64,000 bases of DNA from Sacculina carcini. Lineage: Eukaryota > Arthropoda > Thecostraca > Sacculinidae. The DNA is taken from positions 4,372,001 to 4,436,000 of the forward strand of contig OU696577.1 in assembly GCA_916048095.2 (NCBI GenBank), given 5' to 3'. A program made the position numbers and the translations under genes. Shown piece by piece: positions 8,796 to 19,849 of the stretch. Within the stretch, counting starts at the first letter, position 1; each line of letters starts with the position of its first letter. Under the pieces are notes generated by a model. The model was not told the origin of the DNA and did no database searches. It saw nothing but the letters and a program-made list of their open reading frames with translations.

Positions 8796-9831
8796 CTATA
8801 CTTCCATTTTGTTATGCTCTTCCATAAAATGCTTTATAATTGGACCTCCCAGCTTATAGTTGGAGTGTTCCAGGATCCTTACACGTACTGGTCGCGAGGT
8901 CTCACCAATGTAGATTTTTCCACATACCGTGCACACTATCTTATATATGACATTTTTCCTCCAACATAGTTTTCTGTCGGGACTCATGGATGTGGCACAG
9001 GTATCACATTAAGGTTCGCACCTGAAACGCTCTCTTGGTGGAGCGAAAATCCGCTTCAGCGGTCGACCCGGGTCGAACCACATCCGTATTTTCCCCTGGA
9101 GACCTGTTCGCTTGATGAGGGAATAACATTGTCGGCGACTGCTCTCACCCAGATACGGTAGTTTGATAAAATATTTGTCTTCCTTGCTTTCAGCTTGCTT
9201 GTCTACTCTGATATCTCTAATTGCTTTGTTCTCGCTTCTTTTGATCACATAGTCGGGGTAGCCATTTTGTCTAAATCGGTTCTCAATGGTCTTAATGGAA
9301 GTCTGAAGTGTCGCCGGTGTAGTGACTCTTCTCGAAGCCCTCACAAATTCCCCATATGCTATTGCACACTTAGCACTTTTTGGACCATTAGACATCCAAG
9401 ATGTGATTGAGCCGCTGTGGTGAGGCTTCATGTATACCTCAGATACAAATTGTTCACCGTTGTAGCTGATGTTGCAGTCCAAAAAAGCCAGTCTGCCATT
9501 CTTCGGCAGCTCAATAGTAAACTCAATAAAATTTGAGATGGAATTGGCGGTAGCTAGCAACACTGCGGTGTCAATGTCGTCATACCAAGCTACAAATATA
9601 ATATCGATGTATCTCTTGTATTTGAGTGGCCGATGAAATGCCGTTTGAAATTGATGGTCCAAATAGTCGGCGAATATGATGGCCAGTTGAGGAGCCAGTG
9701 TATTTCCCATTGATAATCCTTCGATCTGTTTATAGAGTTTAGCTCCCTGAATGACGACATCATTTGATATGGCCATATTGACCAAATCAACAATATCCTC
9801 AACCGCCATCTCATGAAACATATCGTCTTTC
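8796..9831 (-). pseudogene. PLE-B RT and GIY-YIG nuclease
   Basis: The RT begins after the inverted segment with DDMFHEMAVEDIVDLV. Motif B is QIEGLSMGNTLAPQLAIIF and motif C is YKRYIDIIFVAW, where the second catalytic Asp of the usual YxDD is replaced by Ile. A linker leads through one TAA (9009-9011), in the same frame, into a Cys-rich stretch (CDTCATS). The GIY-YIG signature (NVIYKIVCTVCGKIYIGETSRPVRVR) ends at 8796. Missing N-terminus, a mutated active site and one stop make it inactive. Confidence 0.85.
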
Positions 9832-9945
9832 GACATTGACACCGCAGTGTTGCTAGCTACCGCCAATTCCATCTCAAATTTTATTGAGTTTACTATTGAG
9901 CTGCCGAAGAATGGCAGACTGGCTTTTTTGGACTGCAACATCAAC
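9467..9945. repeat. Inverted repeat inside PLE-B RT
   Basis: Arms 9467-9580 and 9832-9945 are inverse copies of about 114 bp encoding the same RT segment (FIEFTIELPKNGRLAFLDC on opposite strands). The 251-bp spacer is ordinary RT sequence. This is the self-priming or twin-priming type of 5' rearrangement seen in PLEs. Confidence 0.8.
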
Positions 9946-12267
9946 AATGCACAACAATTTAAAAACACCATGCACAGCCTGGGCTATATTGCTTTAATAA
10001 AATCACCCACTAGAGTAACAACTTCCAGCACAACCGTCATAGATAATATATTCACAAATATCACTAGGCACCGTATAACTTCTGGCACAATTTCCTTTGA
10101 CATAAGTGACCATTTACCAGTATACTGCAATATTAAAGATTTCATCAAGCCTCCTCCGGCTAACACATATACACTGAAAAGAATTATACAAGAACAATCT
10201 AAACAGGCTTTTATTAATGAATTACAATTAGTTGATTGGAGCTGGATTGAGGCAGAAGATGTTAATGATTCCTTTGATAAGCTCCTGCATGTATACCAGA
10301 CAATAGTAAATAAACACTTTCCACTAAGAAAACTTCATCATAAGGATAAAAATTACTTGCCATGGTTGACAAAAGGATTGACGATATCATGTAAAAATAA
10401 AAATATTTTGTACAGGAAGTTCATCCGATGCAAACTGGTGGAGGACCACAAACACTACACAAAATACAGAAACAAGCTCACCAATCTATTAAGAGTAGCC
10501 AAACAAAACCACTATGCAGAAGTATTGTCAAAATGCAACAACAACATCAAACACACTTGGAAATATATTAGGGAAATAATTGGGAATCCAAAAGTCAGTA
10601 ATAATTACCCTGCTCTTTTTCATCAGGACAACAATATTGTCACTGATCCAATGCATATTGCCACTAAATTCAATGATTACTTTATAAATATAAGTCAAAT
10701 ACTTGAGAAAGATGTAAAATATAGAGAGTACCAAAATGTGTTATCCAGAGACTATCGTGACAGTATGTTTCTAGAGCCCATAAGCAAAAGTGAAATTTTA
10801 AACATAATTAGGGCATGTGAAAGCCAATGTTCAGATGATATTTATGGTTTAAACATGCAACTGATAAAATTCTCAAGTATATACATTTTAGAACCATTAC
10901 GTTACATATTCAATCAATCTTTCCAAGTAGGGACATTTACCAAAGGCATGAAAACGGCAAAAATATGCCCAATACACAAAGCAGGAGACAACACAATTTT
11001 CTAATTACAGACCAATATCTCTACTACCTCAATTCTCGAAAATATTAGAAGTGTTTTTGAAGAGACTGGACAATTATGTTGAGAAACACACGATCATTAA
11101 TCACGGGCAGTATGGGTTCCGAACTAATAAAAGTGTTAATCATGCAGTACTTGATTCTCAAAATTATATCACAGATTCATTAGATAAAAATTGACAACTA
11201 TCGGTATTTTCATTGACCTTAAGAAGGCATTTGATATGGTTGACCACGATCTGCTCTTGAAAAAATTGTTGACTTATGGTATAAGGGGCAAGGCACATCA
11301 ATGGTTACAAAGCTATCTAGAGTCAATGACACAAACCGTTTCTTTTGATAAATATTTTTCTGAACCACGGAACGTACAGTTTGGAGTACCACAAGGCTCA
11401 GTGCTGAGTCCCAAACTGTTTCTTTTATTCATCAATCATTTATTTGACTATTTAAAACAAAGTAAATTAGTTCTGTTTGCTGATGACACGAATTTGTTTT
11501 TTGCAGGTAAAAATGTTGGGGACTTGGAGAATATAATGGATATTGAACTAGAGAAACTAAGTTGGTGGCTTGATATGAACAAATTGTTATTAAATATTGA
11601 TAAAACAAATTATATTGTGTTTGGTAAGCGACAATCAAAAGATTTCGACATTAAAATTAGAAATAGGCAAATAAAAAGAGTAGCACATACAAAGTTCCTT
11701 GTTGTGATATTTGAGGAAAATATTTCATGGAAAAAACATATCAAGTGGCTTGAAACAAAGATCTCCAAAATTTCGTTCATGTTAACAAAGATTAGACCAC
11801 TCATTACTCAAAAACCATACTTGCTACTGTATAATTGCTTGGTGAAATCCCAGCTGGGCTATTGTATTGAAACCTGGGGATCCACATATTCATCTAACCT
11901 TCAGGCACTATTCAAGCTGCAAAAAAGAAAAATCAGATTAATTGAATATAACTCTCAAAATGAAAGCACTAAACCAATGTTTAAGGACTTTAAAATGTTA
12001 TCTCTCGAAAATCTAAGAGACCTAAACATCTCAGTTTTCTCTTATCAAGCTTTTCATAACAAACTCCCAAGCAATCTTCAATGTATATTTCAGATCAATA
12101 GTCGACATCCGGAAATTTTTTTATATCATCTAATACAAACACGTTACAGACAATTTTGTTCTCACAATGTAGGAGCAGGCATGTGGAATAGAATCCACAA
12201 GAGAATAAAAAGGATACTCAAATTACATTTATTCAAGAGAAATATTTCATCATGGCTCTTAGATTGA
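9946..12267 (+). pseudogene. J-LINE a endonuclease end plus reverse transcriptase
   Basis: Endonuclease C-terminus (IDNIFTNI, ISDHLPVYC), a linker, then RT. Palm motifs: NYRPISLLPQFSKILE, IFIDLKKAFDMVDHDLL, GVPQGSVLSPKLFLLF, LFADDTNLFF, followed by thumb (KFLVVIFEENISWKKHI) and a C-terminal SQLGYCIETWGSTY region. Two single-base frameshifts, both in short T or A runs near 11000 and 11190, split an otherwise uninterrupted frame. Its first ~33 codons (9847-9945) are inverted PLE-B RT, read in frame. Clade is Jockey/CR1 by motif style; I cannot place it more finely. Confidence 0.82.
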
Positions 12268-12640
12268 GAAGTATAAAGTCCATTTGATTCGTCTATTAAT
12301 CGTAATAATTGGCAGATTAATATTGCCGTCAGATGTGTTCACGTGTACATAAGCGAATTGTGTAGATATATTGCGAGCATGTGTGCATGAGTATATTGCG
12401 TGTGTAAAGCGTCTGGATATAGTGTGAGTATGGATATAGTATGTATGCAGGGCTACATTGTGTGTGTGTGTAAACTATGTAAATATATTGTGAGCATGTG
12501 TAGATGCATTTGAGCATGAGAACATTGTGTATGTATTACACGACGTTATAATGTTTAGGGTATGTATCTAATGGAAAAATTACTCTTGGTGTTATCAATG
12601 TTGGATTAAAAATTCCATTAAATTGTATATTTTTATTTTT
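9946..12640 (+). mobile_element. J-LINE a, 5'-truncated Jockey/CR1-type LINE
   Basis: Starts in the middle of the APE endonuclease, fused to the inverted end of PLE-B, and continues to a complete RT C-terminus at 12267. The region 12268-12640 is TG-rich noncoding 3' sequence, followed by a (TA)n tract. Nothing else is visible in the 3' region. Confidence 0.75.
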
Positions 12641-12657
12641 ATTGTATTTGCGCGTTT

Positions 12658-12659
<2 letters not shown>

Positions 12660-12738
<79 letters not shown>
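12660..12738. repeat. (TA)n microsatellite
   Basis: About 39 TA units at the 3' end of J-LINE a. Confidence 0.95.
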
Positions 12739-12742
<4 letters not shown>

Positions 12743-12816
12743 ATGTTTCTTGCTTATATGTGAATTTTAATCAAATTCAATTCAATTCATAATTGCTCGG
12801 GATCAATGTTATAGAT

Positions 12817-12890
12817 CAGGGGCCTCAAACGTGAAGAAAGCGGTGGATCAAGCTTATGAAATAAAAATGCCCCGCGGGCAGCAACTATAG
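12817..12890. mobile_element. hAT-type terminal relic
   Basis: The start CAGGGGCCTCAAAC, followed within 70 bp by CCCCGCGGGC, resembles the terminal repeats of hAT elements of the CAGGGGxxxxxAAAC kind. The other end and target duplication are not found. Confidence 0.35.
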
Positions 12891-12949
12891 ACAATATAAC
12901 GTTCAATTTCACGTGTAGAATGAATTCATATACAAACTAACGGATTTGA

Positions 12950-13195
12950 CCTCAAGATCCAGAACGGATCGTGTTTGAGCTCTGAATTATTCAGCACGAC
13001 GGGCGGGTTCAAATATGAGGCGGGCTGAGGGAAAATATTTTGTGAAAATATATTAATAAATAATTAAATTTAGATTTTTCAATTTATTACAATTTTCATG
13101 TGTACCTTTTTTTAATTTGCAATATGTTTATGAATTAAACATGAATTTCATTTTTATGAATTGCTCCGCACAACGGGCGGGCTTATATGCTAGTT
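12950..13195. repeat. GGGCGGG-core repeat, distant copy
   Basis: One type A core (12984-13022, followed by GCTGAGGGAAAATATTTTG) and one type B core (13159-13192), spaced as in the array at 1.2-5.7 kb. This shows the family is dispersed as well as tandem. Confidence 0.6.
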
Positions 13196-13708
13196 AGGTA
13201 TAAACAACACACTCCATGTGTGTGCAAATGACACACAAAGTCACTGTAACTCGCACAGTTGAAATTATCCCATATGGCGCGCCTCATTATGCCTCATATG
13301 ATCACCTAATCGTGACACTAGCACTATGTCTGCTCAAACATGAACACTCGCATAAACAACAGCTGCCGGAATAGTTTCAACATTGTGGAATGTGCCAAGT
13401 TTTGAACACGCAGTGCAGTGCGGTATTGATAATTATGAATGTCTATTCACCGTACTGCACTTCATCAATAATAATTGATGACCAGATTCACTGTAACACA
13501 AGACCAATTACAACACTATTATTGCGTGAATACCAGCATTTATGTTATACTATAAAATTTATATAATGTGCTATTAATCGTTGTGAGTCGTGATTATGAG
13601 CACCGATTAATCAGTTTCGCTGAAATATCAGTGAATGAGTGTCAGCAATTATTGCATTTATACTAAAACATCTGCATAATATTTTTTTCATATTTTTTTC
13701 CTCTTGTT
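13196..13708. other. No gene recognised
   Basis: AT-rich, stop-rich sequence. I see no coding, RNA or transposon signature. Confidence 0.6.
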
Positions 13709-13785
13709 TAAGTCTGTTTTTATTTGGACTAAGTCTATTTTAATTTGGATTAAGTCTATTTTAGTTTGGATTAACTCTATTTACA
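13709..13785. repeat. 21-bp tandem repeat, about 3.5 copies
   Basis: Units starting TAAGTCT at 13709, 13730, 13751 and (as TAACTCT) 13772, an exact 21-bp spacing, with TTTGGA near each unit end. Confidence 0.8.
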
Positions 13786-13889
13786 AATTATATAGGTTTA
13801 CCTGTAATCAACAATATTTATAATAATAATAATAATTACCAGGGAATACTTGACATTGTCCGATCTACATTAAATATAATTTAGGCAGG

Positions 13890-13979
13890 CCAGGTGTACA
13901 ATTACCATGGGTCCAGATATACAATTACCAGGGGTCCAGGTGTACAATTTCCAGGGGTCCAGGTGTAAAATTACCTGGA
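13890..13979. repeat. 23-bp tandem repeat, about 4 copies
   Basis: Units beginning CCAGGTGTACAATT or close variants start at 13890, 13913, 13936 and 13959. No function is suggested. Confidence 0.85.
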
Positions 13980-15137
13980 GCTATCTTGTACAAATGTGAA
14001 TACATATAATTTTGGCATCTATTTTCGCCCCACTCATCCATGCTTTCCTTAATTTGTTTCTCTGTTGTTGGCATTGTATGTGGTTATTTCCTCTTTCCCA
14101 CACTGTCCGGTCGTTTTGCGTCTTTCCGCCGTGTATTCTTCCTGATGCATCATTTTCTGTGGCGGTGTGAGAGCGCCCGAAAAAGCGCCGACAGTCAGCG
14201 CCGGTTCCTATTGTTCTTGTGCAATGCTCGCCTCGCTTGCGTTACCGCTGCAAGCTTTGCTAGTGTGTTTCTGCTAACTTTCGTGCATGTTTCAGCAAAG
14301 CCGCTCACGCAATCACGGCTTCAGTCATTTGCCATTGGAGCCAGCCCAACTTATGAAGGCTTCGATAATATGTTGTCAAGCACAGGCATCTTGCAATTGC
14401 TGGATTGTGGAAAAGGTTTTTAGTGTGGTGGAGCTATTTTTTGGGCTGATTCATATCTCTCCCATCCCCAAATCTTGGCACAGCTCCTGCGTCCACGCAA
14501 TAGCACGTGATTTTTTCCACGAATTCACAATCGCTTGTTTGTTGACTGTGTTTACTTGTATTCGTATGCTCGTATGTGAGTGCGCGTGTGTATATATATT
14601 TTGGGTATGTTTCCTGATTTTTTTCCGCATTGATGTTTTTTCGCATTGGCAATTGTTTCATCTGTATTGTTGTTGAATATGTGGTATTTATGTAGATTTT
14701 TTTCATTTTTATAGTGTAGTGTCAATTATTTATGATATTTCCCCCTCATTTCAAGTGATTTGTGTTGGGTTATTCATATAATTCAGTAATTTGTTTTGAT
14801 TTAAATGTTGGTAACAAAGAGTGGTGATCATTTTATGATATCAAGCTATTTACGCCGGTCGTTGCGAAAACGAATCGCTCGACATACCGTTAGTTATTCG
14901 AGCATGTACAAAACTGTATAGCTGTCACTGAAACCATCTCACTGTCATTAGTTTGGCAGACTTTTGTTTCAGCTTTAAACTTGAACAATTAGTGTTAAAC
15001 TTCATTTGTTCGAGTGAGACGAAGTTTTGCGCACGCGAACCGCATTTATATTCACAATCACAAATAGACACTGCTAGCAAGACTGAGGCATCGGAACAAT
15101 GGCATAAGTGTAGGATTAGTGAAAACCTAGCGCACTT
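13980..15137. other. No gene recognised
   Basis: Two overlapping plus frames (14040-14423 and 14287-14676) exceed 120 codons but lack motifs, and their composition is like the surrounding noncoding DNA. One is hydrophobic at its start. I do not call a gene. Confidence 0.5.
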
Positions 15138-15268
15138 ACACACACATACATACACATACACACACATCCGCACACATACGCACACACACACACACAAAAC
15201 ACGTACAATACACACATTCACACGCACAATACAAACACACACGTGCGCACTCAAGCACACACGCACAT
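15138..15268. repeat. (CA)n-rich microsatellite
   Basis: Imperfect CA repeats with T and G interruptions. They lie 26 bp beyond the stop codon of the minus-strand T-LINE, so they may derive from its 3' tail. Confidence 0.85.
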
Positions 15269-15293
15269 ACCAATAATACTACTGTTCCATTTT

Positions 15294-18200
15294 TTATACA
15301 GTATTCTCGCTACACAACAAGAGTTCGTAAATTATCTCGCAGCGTACACAATGACTATATTTATCAGAAAAAATGTCGTCCATTAGACTAAAATTAAACA
15401 CACCACGGAGGGGCTGGGTGAGCGGACAGTACTGCATCACATGTTTCTCTGTACTGCCCCGCATCTACATTTCCTCTCCTCTATCGGAATGGTTCCTCGT
15501 CCTGTTCTGTTCCACCTCCCAAATTCAATTTCCAGAAAATGAGCCGATAAACGGAATCGGGTAAACGCTATACTGTGGTGTTCTTGTATCTCAGTGACGC
15601 CGCGATATACCGAGTTGACCGTGATTTCCGGGTTGATACTCACGTATGTCTTGCGTCGCGATGACGCCGTGTCAATTATGACATTTCTGAGTTGTACGAG
15701 GTCGTCCGCTACGTCGTCTATGTTGGCTCGCAGAATGCTTCTCATGCACGTGCGGGTTCGATATTGCGTGGACAAAACGCACTTCATGACCGACATCAAC
15801 GGGTCATCACCCATTGCCGCTCTTTCCGCCTGTATTCTTGTAAAAAATCTCCGCTGCCTGCGACTAATCAGCGCTTTCAACGAGGGACAACCCAGTTCGA
15901 CGTAGCATATATCATTGCATGTGGATAGTCGCACGCCGAGCAAGTATTTCAGTGACCAGTTATATAGTTTCTCCACCGGTCTAATGTCAGCTTCCATCCA
16001 GGATTCACATCCGTACAACAATGCTGATTTGACGCATGCATCTAAAACGCGTATTTTGACCTTGAACGGTATATTGTTGTTCTTTTGGAGAAATGATACA
16101 AACTTGACGTGTGCCATTTTTGTGTCAGCGTGGGCCCTGACGACGACGACGAAATGGACCCGTCGCCGGTAAATACTGCTCCCAGATGCACGTATTTCTC
16201 GCATACTTCCACTGTCAAACTGCCCACTCTCAGTGTGGTCTTGTCATTCTCAGTGCCGTTGAGTACGAAAAATTTCGTCTTCGCTTCATTTATTGTCATT
16301 CCTTAGTTTTCGCAAAATTGCATTATTAAGGACAACTTGTAGATCATTTTTTCTCTGGATGTAGCCAACAAAAGCGTATCTTCATCTTCGTATCTTGTAA
16401 CATAAGCGTATCTTCCATCATCATCAGTATATGGATCCATTTTAGGAAGCCATCATCATCACAGTTTTCTTTAATAAGTTTTATCAAATCGTTCACGTAC
16501 ATTATAAATAGCAGGCAAGATGAAGTCGAGCCCTGGACTCGTGGACTCCGTGGTGTAGTCCGTGGTGGACTCCGTGGGAGGTGGACTCCGTGGTTAGCAC
16601 ACCAGCCTCACAAGCGGGAGGACCGTGGTTCGAATCCCGGCGTAGCAGAATTTTATTGGGTCATTTCTATAATCCACAGCCACTGTCCACCCAGCAGTAA
16701 ATGATGGGACCAGATGTCAGTCATGCGTTGTGTCATGCATTCTGGGGAGGTGGCCCTCTCTAATACGTCTTACGTACATGTGGCGCCATAGCGTGGAGAG
16801 GGTCGGTTCTGCGGTGACACCGAGCTGCACCTGTGTGTTCATAAGCTTCGGCTTCTTACCATGTAGCAGCTGTCACTTAGGCATTTAACTTTTAACCTTT
16901 TACCCTGTCGGACGCCCATAGTTGCTGCAAACACCGCCGTCCCGACTATACTTTCTGTGATGCAGTACATGGAAACAATCATATTCAGTATGACCGCTCC
17001 GCAACCCACGCGTTTCAGTGTGTGGACTAGTGTATGTCGCGGCACCTTGTCATAAGCTTTGCTGAAATCTATAAACGTAACGAATAGTTTCCTCTTCCTC
17101 TTGCGAGCCAGGTCGACCAACAGGCGCAATGTCACGATGTCTTCAATACAGCCACGTCCCTTTTGCGCTCCTGCCTGCTCACGGTACGGTTTGAACCACT
17201 GTTCAAGTCGTGTGCAGAGAATCATATCGAATAGTTTGGCTAGGCTGTTCGTGATACTGATTCCTCTATAATTTTTCGCTCCCCTCCTGTTCCCACTCTT
17301 GAAATTTGTGCAAAATTTTGCACGAGTCCAGCTGCGAGGATATTGTGCCGAGAGAAGTATTTAGTTAAACAACGACCTTAGGAGTTACAATCACTGCACA
17401 GGTAGGACCTTCAACACCCCTGGCGCCACTCCATCAGGCCCGGATGCCTTTCTTGCTTTTTTACCTGGCTGTCAACCTCCTCCGGTTCTATTGCATAATC
17501 CAACGGTGGGATTAACGGCAGCTGCTTGTGCATGTCGGGGTCGACGCTGGGAGTAGGAACATTTAGCAGTGTGTTGTAGTAGTCCCTAAACTCTTCATCC
17601 GCAGGTTTCTCTTGGGATACTCTATCGTTTAAAAGTCCCTTCAAGTTTATGGCTTCTCACACGTGTCCGTCATCGTTGTCACTGACTATTCGATACTATT
17701 TCGTGTCTACGTGCACACTGCCGCTTCTTGAAGGCACGGTTTCGCTTGTTTTTATCTTCATATACAATATGTTCGCAATATTCTCTACGCACCCATCTAT
17801 ATCGCTCACATCGAAACTCGCCAAGTCTGTATTACTCAAGCTATTACAGAGATTACACTGGTTTATGCGATCAAACGCGACAGGGCGACGCACAATAGAG
17901 TTCGGTGATTTCGGTCTGTCGTCATCAGGATATACATGCACTCCGAGTTGGTATGATCGACGAAAAACTGAACACGTACTGCTACCGAAATGCATGTTAA
18001 TACTAATCGGGGCGTGGTCCGACGGCAGAGTCCATTCTGTGTACAGCGAACTCTCCAATATCTGGCAACAACGCACTAGACACCAAACACACATCAAGCT
18101 CTGACACCCATCTTCCATGTTTCCGATACGTCATATCGCTCCTATAGTGTTGTGTCGGGGTCTTCAAATGATTAACCAGTACAAGGTCATTTTTAGCGCA

Positions 18201-18470
18201 TATGTTTGACGACACGTACGCATTTCGTTCGGGTTCGACATATCAGGAATAATCGGATAGGCGAAATCATTGGAACCCGGGCCTTCCACATACGGGAGCA
18301 ATGACCGAGCGCTTCTACCAAATTTCGTATTCAAGTCAACAATTATGACATGTTTAACGCTGCCATCTGGAATTATTTCTTGTATGGCTGAAAACGCGCG
18401 ATATGAGTAATATTCAGAGCCCTGGGAGGAACACAACAGAAACAGAAAACTACAGTAGGTATAAATGATA
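15294..18470 (-). mobile_element. T-LINE, APE-type LINE split by a SINE
   Basis: A minus-strand non-LTR element with APE endonuclease (17700-18470), RT (16040-17640, interrupted by the SINE) and a C-terminal zinc-binding end (about 15360-15450). The 5' end is truncated near 18470, next to the hAT end. I recognise the sequence style as an APE LINE but cannot assign a clade with confidence. Confidence 0.75.
15294..18470 (-). pseudogene. T-LINE endonuclease-RT polyprotein
   Basis: Endonuclease pieces: HVIIVDLNTKFGR (18320-18360), ELDVCLVSS and PSDHAPISINMHFG (17990-18110). RT: NYRGISITNSLAKLF (~17270), EQAGAQKGRGCIEDIVTLR, FVTFIDFSKAYDKVPRH (17040-17080), then MGVRQG at 16907-16925, where the SINE sits. 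RT resumes on the far side with STSSCLLFIMYVNDL at ~16500-16535; the active site there is degraded. The C-terminal half is long and open (15437-16204: SALLYGCESWMEAD, YNWSLKYLLGVRLSTCND). It ends, after a frameshift, in a CxC...HxxxxC knuckle and a stop at 15294-15296. Several frameshifts; inactive. Confidence 0.78.
16536..16902 (+). mobile_element. tRNA-Val-derived SINE inserted in T-LINE
   Basis: A pol III type 2 promoter is visible: A box near 16591-16603 (TGGTTAGCACACC) and B box GGTTCGAATCC at 16627-16637. Between them GCCTCACAAGCGG looks like an anticodon arm reading CAC (Val). A unique body and a TTTAACC-rich tail follow. The duplication CCCTG is at 16531-16535 and 16903-16907. Insertion falls between the RQG and STSSC codons of the LINE RT. 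The 5' end carries three or four extra copies of TGGACTCCGTGG, a local slippage of the tRNA-like start. It is not a tRNA gene, since there is no acceptor stem. Confidence 0.8.
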
Positions 18471-18496
18471 TAGACATCCATACCTATTCGTCTACA

Positions 18497-19825
18497 CCAG
18501 GGGTCACCAAACTTTTTTCACAGTGGGCCGGATAACTGAAAGAATGACGAGCGCGGGCAGCATAATCATTATGTTCAATACTTGCAAGCCAGAACGAAAG
18601 CTCTGGGAGAAAAGACGAAAAACTAAGCTTAGCATTCCATGTTAATCAAAAAACAAAGACAACCAATATTTTATTTACTAAAAAGTTCTCAAAGAAGGCA
18701 CCGTAAGCAAAAGTATACATTAGACCTAATGTGCACATATCTGAATCTCACAAACTAAACAGCAAAAAAGTGAGATTTGTGAAACTGACGTTTGGCTTTC
18801 AAGATATCATCAATGTTTGGTTTGGAATTGCTGCATCAAATTAAGATAATTGCTTTAAAATGTTCATCAGTCAGTCTCATTCGACGTGTTGACTTCACAT
18901 ACTTGAAAAACATTTTGAAAATGTTTGCTCACAGACATAAGTTGTTCCAAACACTGATGGCATACCAGCGGCAAATTTCTTCAATTTCGGAAACTCAGGA
19001 TCAGGTAAGCAGCGGTAAAATTCGACAAGTTTTCCTTCTCTGTGCTTCTCTTTCAACAAGTCATTTGCTTGCAAATCAATGAGCTCCAACTGTAGTTCAA
19101 CTGGTACTTCATCAAGGTTACAATCAAACGGATTCTGGAACAGAAGAATGTCACTCTCAGTTCTGTCGAGATCTGAAAATCTCTCCAAAAAATGTTTCTT
19201 CAAGTCACGAATAATCTTTTTTGGAAAATCGAGGTTGACATCTTCAGCGATTGAAGCGCAAAACTATCTGAAACAGTGAAAATGAGAGAAGTTTTCTCCT
19301 TCCAGTTGTGCTTCAAACAATGACAGCTTTCTCCGAAATCCTTTGATGATTCTGTAGAGATCACAGATGAGGTTATCCTTTCCCTGAAGTTTCAAGTTCA
19401 GTCCATTCATGTGGGATGTGATGTCGACCAAAAAAGACAACTTTGACAGCCAGATAGGATCTGACAGCTGTGGATCGGCTCTATCTTTTTCAGTGAGAAA
19501 AACATCTATTTCGCTTCGGAGCTTGTAAAAACGAAACATGACTTTACCACAGCTGAGCCATCTCACTGCTGTGTAATAAGGCAAGTCACAGAAATCAGAA
19601 TGAATTTCTTCAAGAAAAGCCTGGAACTGACGGTGATTGAGTGCATGTCCCCGAATGAAGTTCACAGCAGAAACGACTGGTTTCAGTACACAAGAAATAT
19701 CTAAGGCTTTCCCACAGAGTGCTTGCTGATGTATGATGCAGTGTATGAACAGAGCGCCTGGAATTTGAAGATCTTCCAACTGAGTCCTGATCTGCCTCAC
19801 CAGACCCTTCCTCCCTCCAGCCATG
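18497..19825 (-). mobile_element. hAT transposon, 5'-truncated
   Basis: The left boundary CAGGGGTCACCAAAC at 18497 is a hAT terminal repeat. Transposase sequence lies inside on the minus strand. The transposase 5' end and the other terminal repeat are lost where the I-LINE begins near 19830-19850. Confidence 0.75.
18840..19824 (-). pseudogene. hAT transposase (GTF2I-repeat/ZBED-like), partial
   Basis: 19264-19824 holds the catalytic-middle region common to domesticated-type hAT transposases (IHCIIHQQALCGKAL, VNFIRGHALNHRQFQAFL, RWLSCGKVMFRFYKL). After a frameshift, 18895-19203 holds the C-terminal dimerisation region (FPKLKKFAAGMPSVFGTTYVCEQTFS). A further shift to about 18840 gives RMRLTDEHFKA. 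The N-terminal zinc finger and first catalytic Asp are missing. Confidence 0.8.
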
Positions 19826-19849
19826 TTTTACCTCTACATGTTTTACGAG

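Larger units (their letters stand above)
8369..9945 (-). mobile_element. PLE-B copy 1, Penelope-like element
   Basis: A minus-strand element of a second Penelope family. Terminal noncoding region 8369-8795, GIY-YIG 8796-8987 and RT 9009-9831 are followed by an inverted piece of its own RT at 9832-9945. The terminal region recurs at 59179-59850. The 5' part of RT is missing. Confidence 0.8.

Noticed and set aside
14040..14676. Two overlapping 127- and 129-codon frames
   Set aside because: No motif, no codon bias against surroundings, overlapping each other in different frames.
16578..16660. A tRNA gene (A box, B box, CAC anticodon-like arm)
   Set aside because: No acceptor stem pairing can be formed and the unit continues into a SINE body with tail and target duplication.
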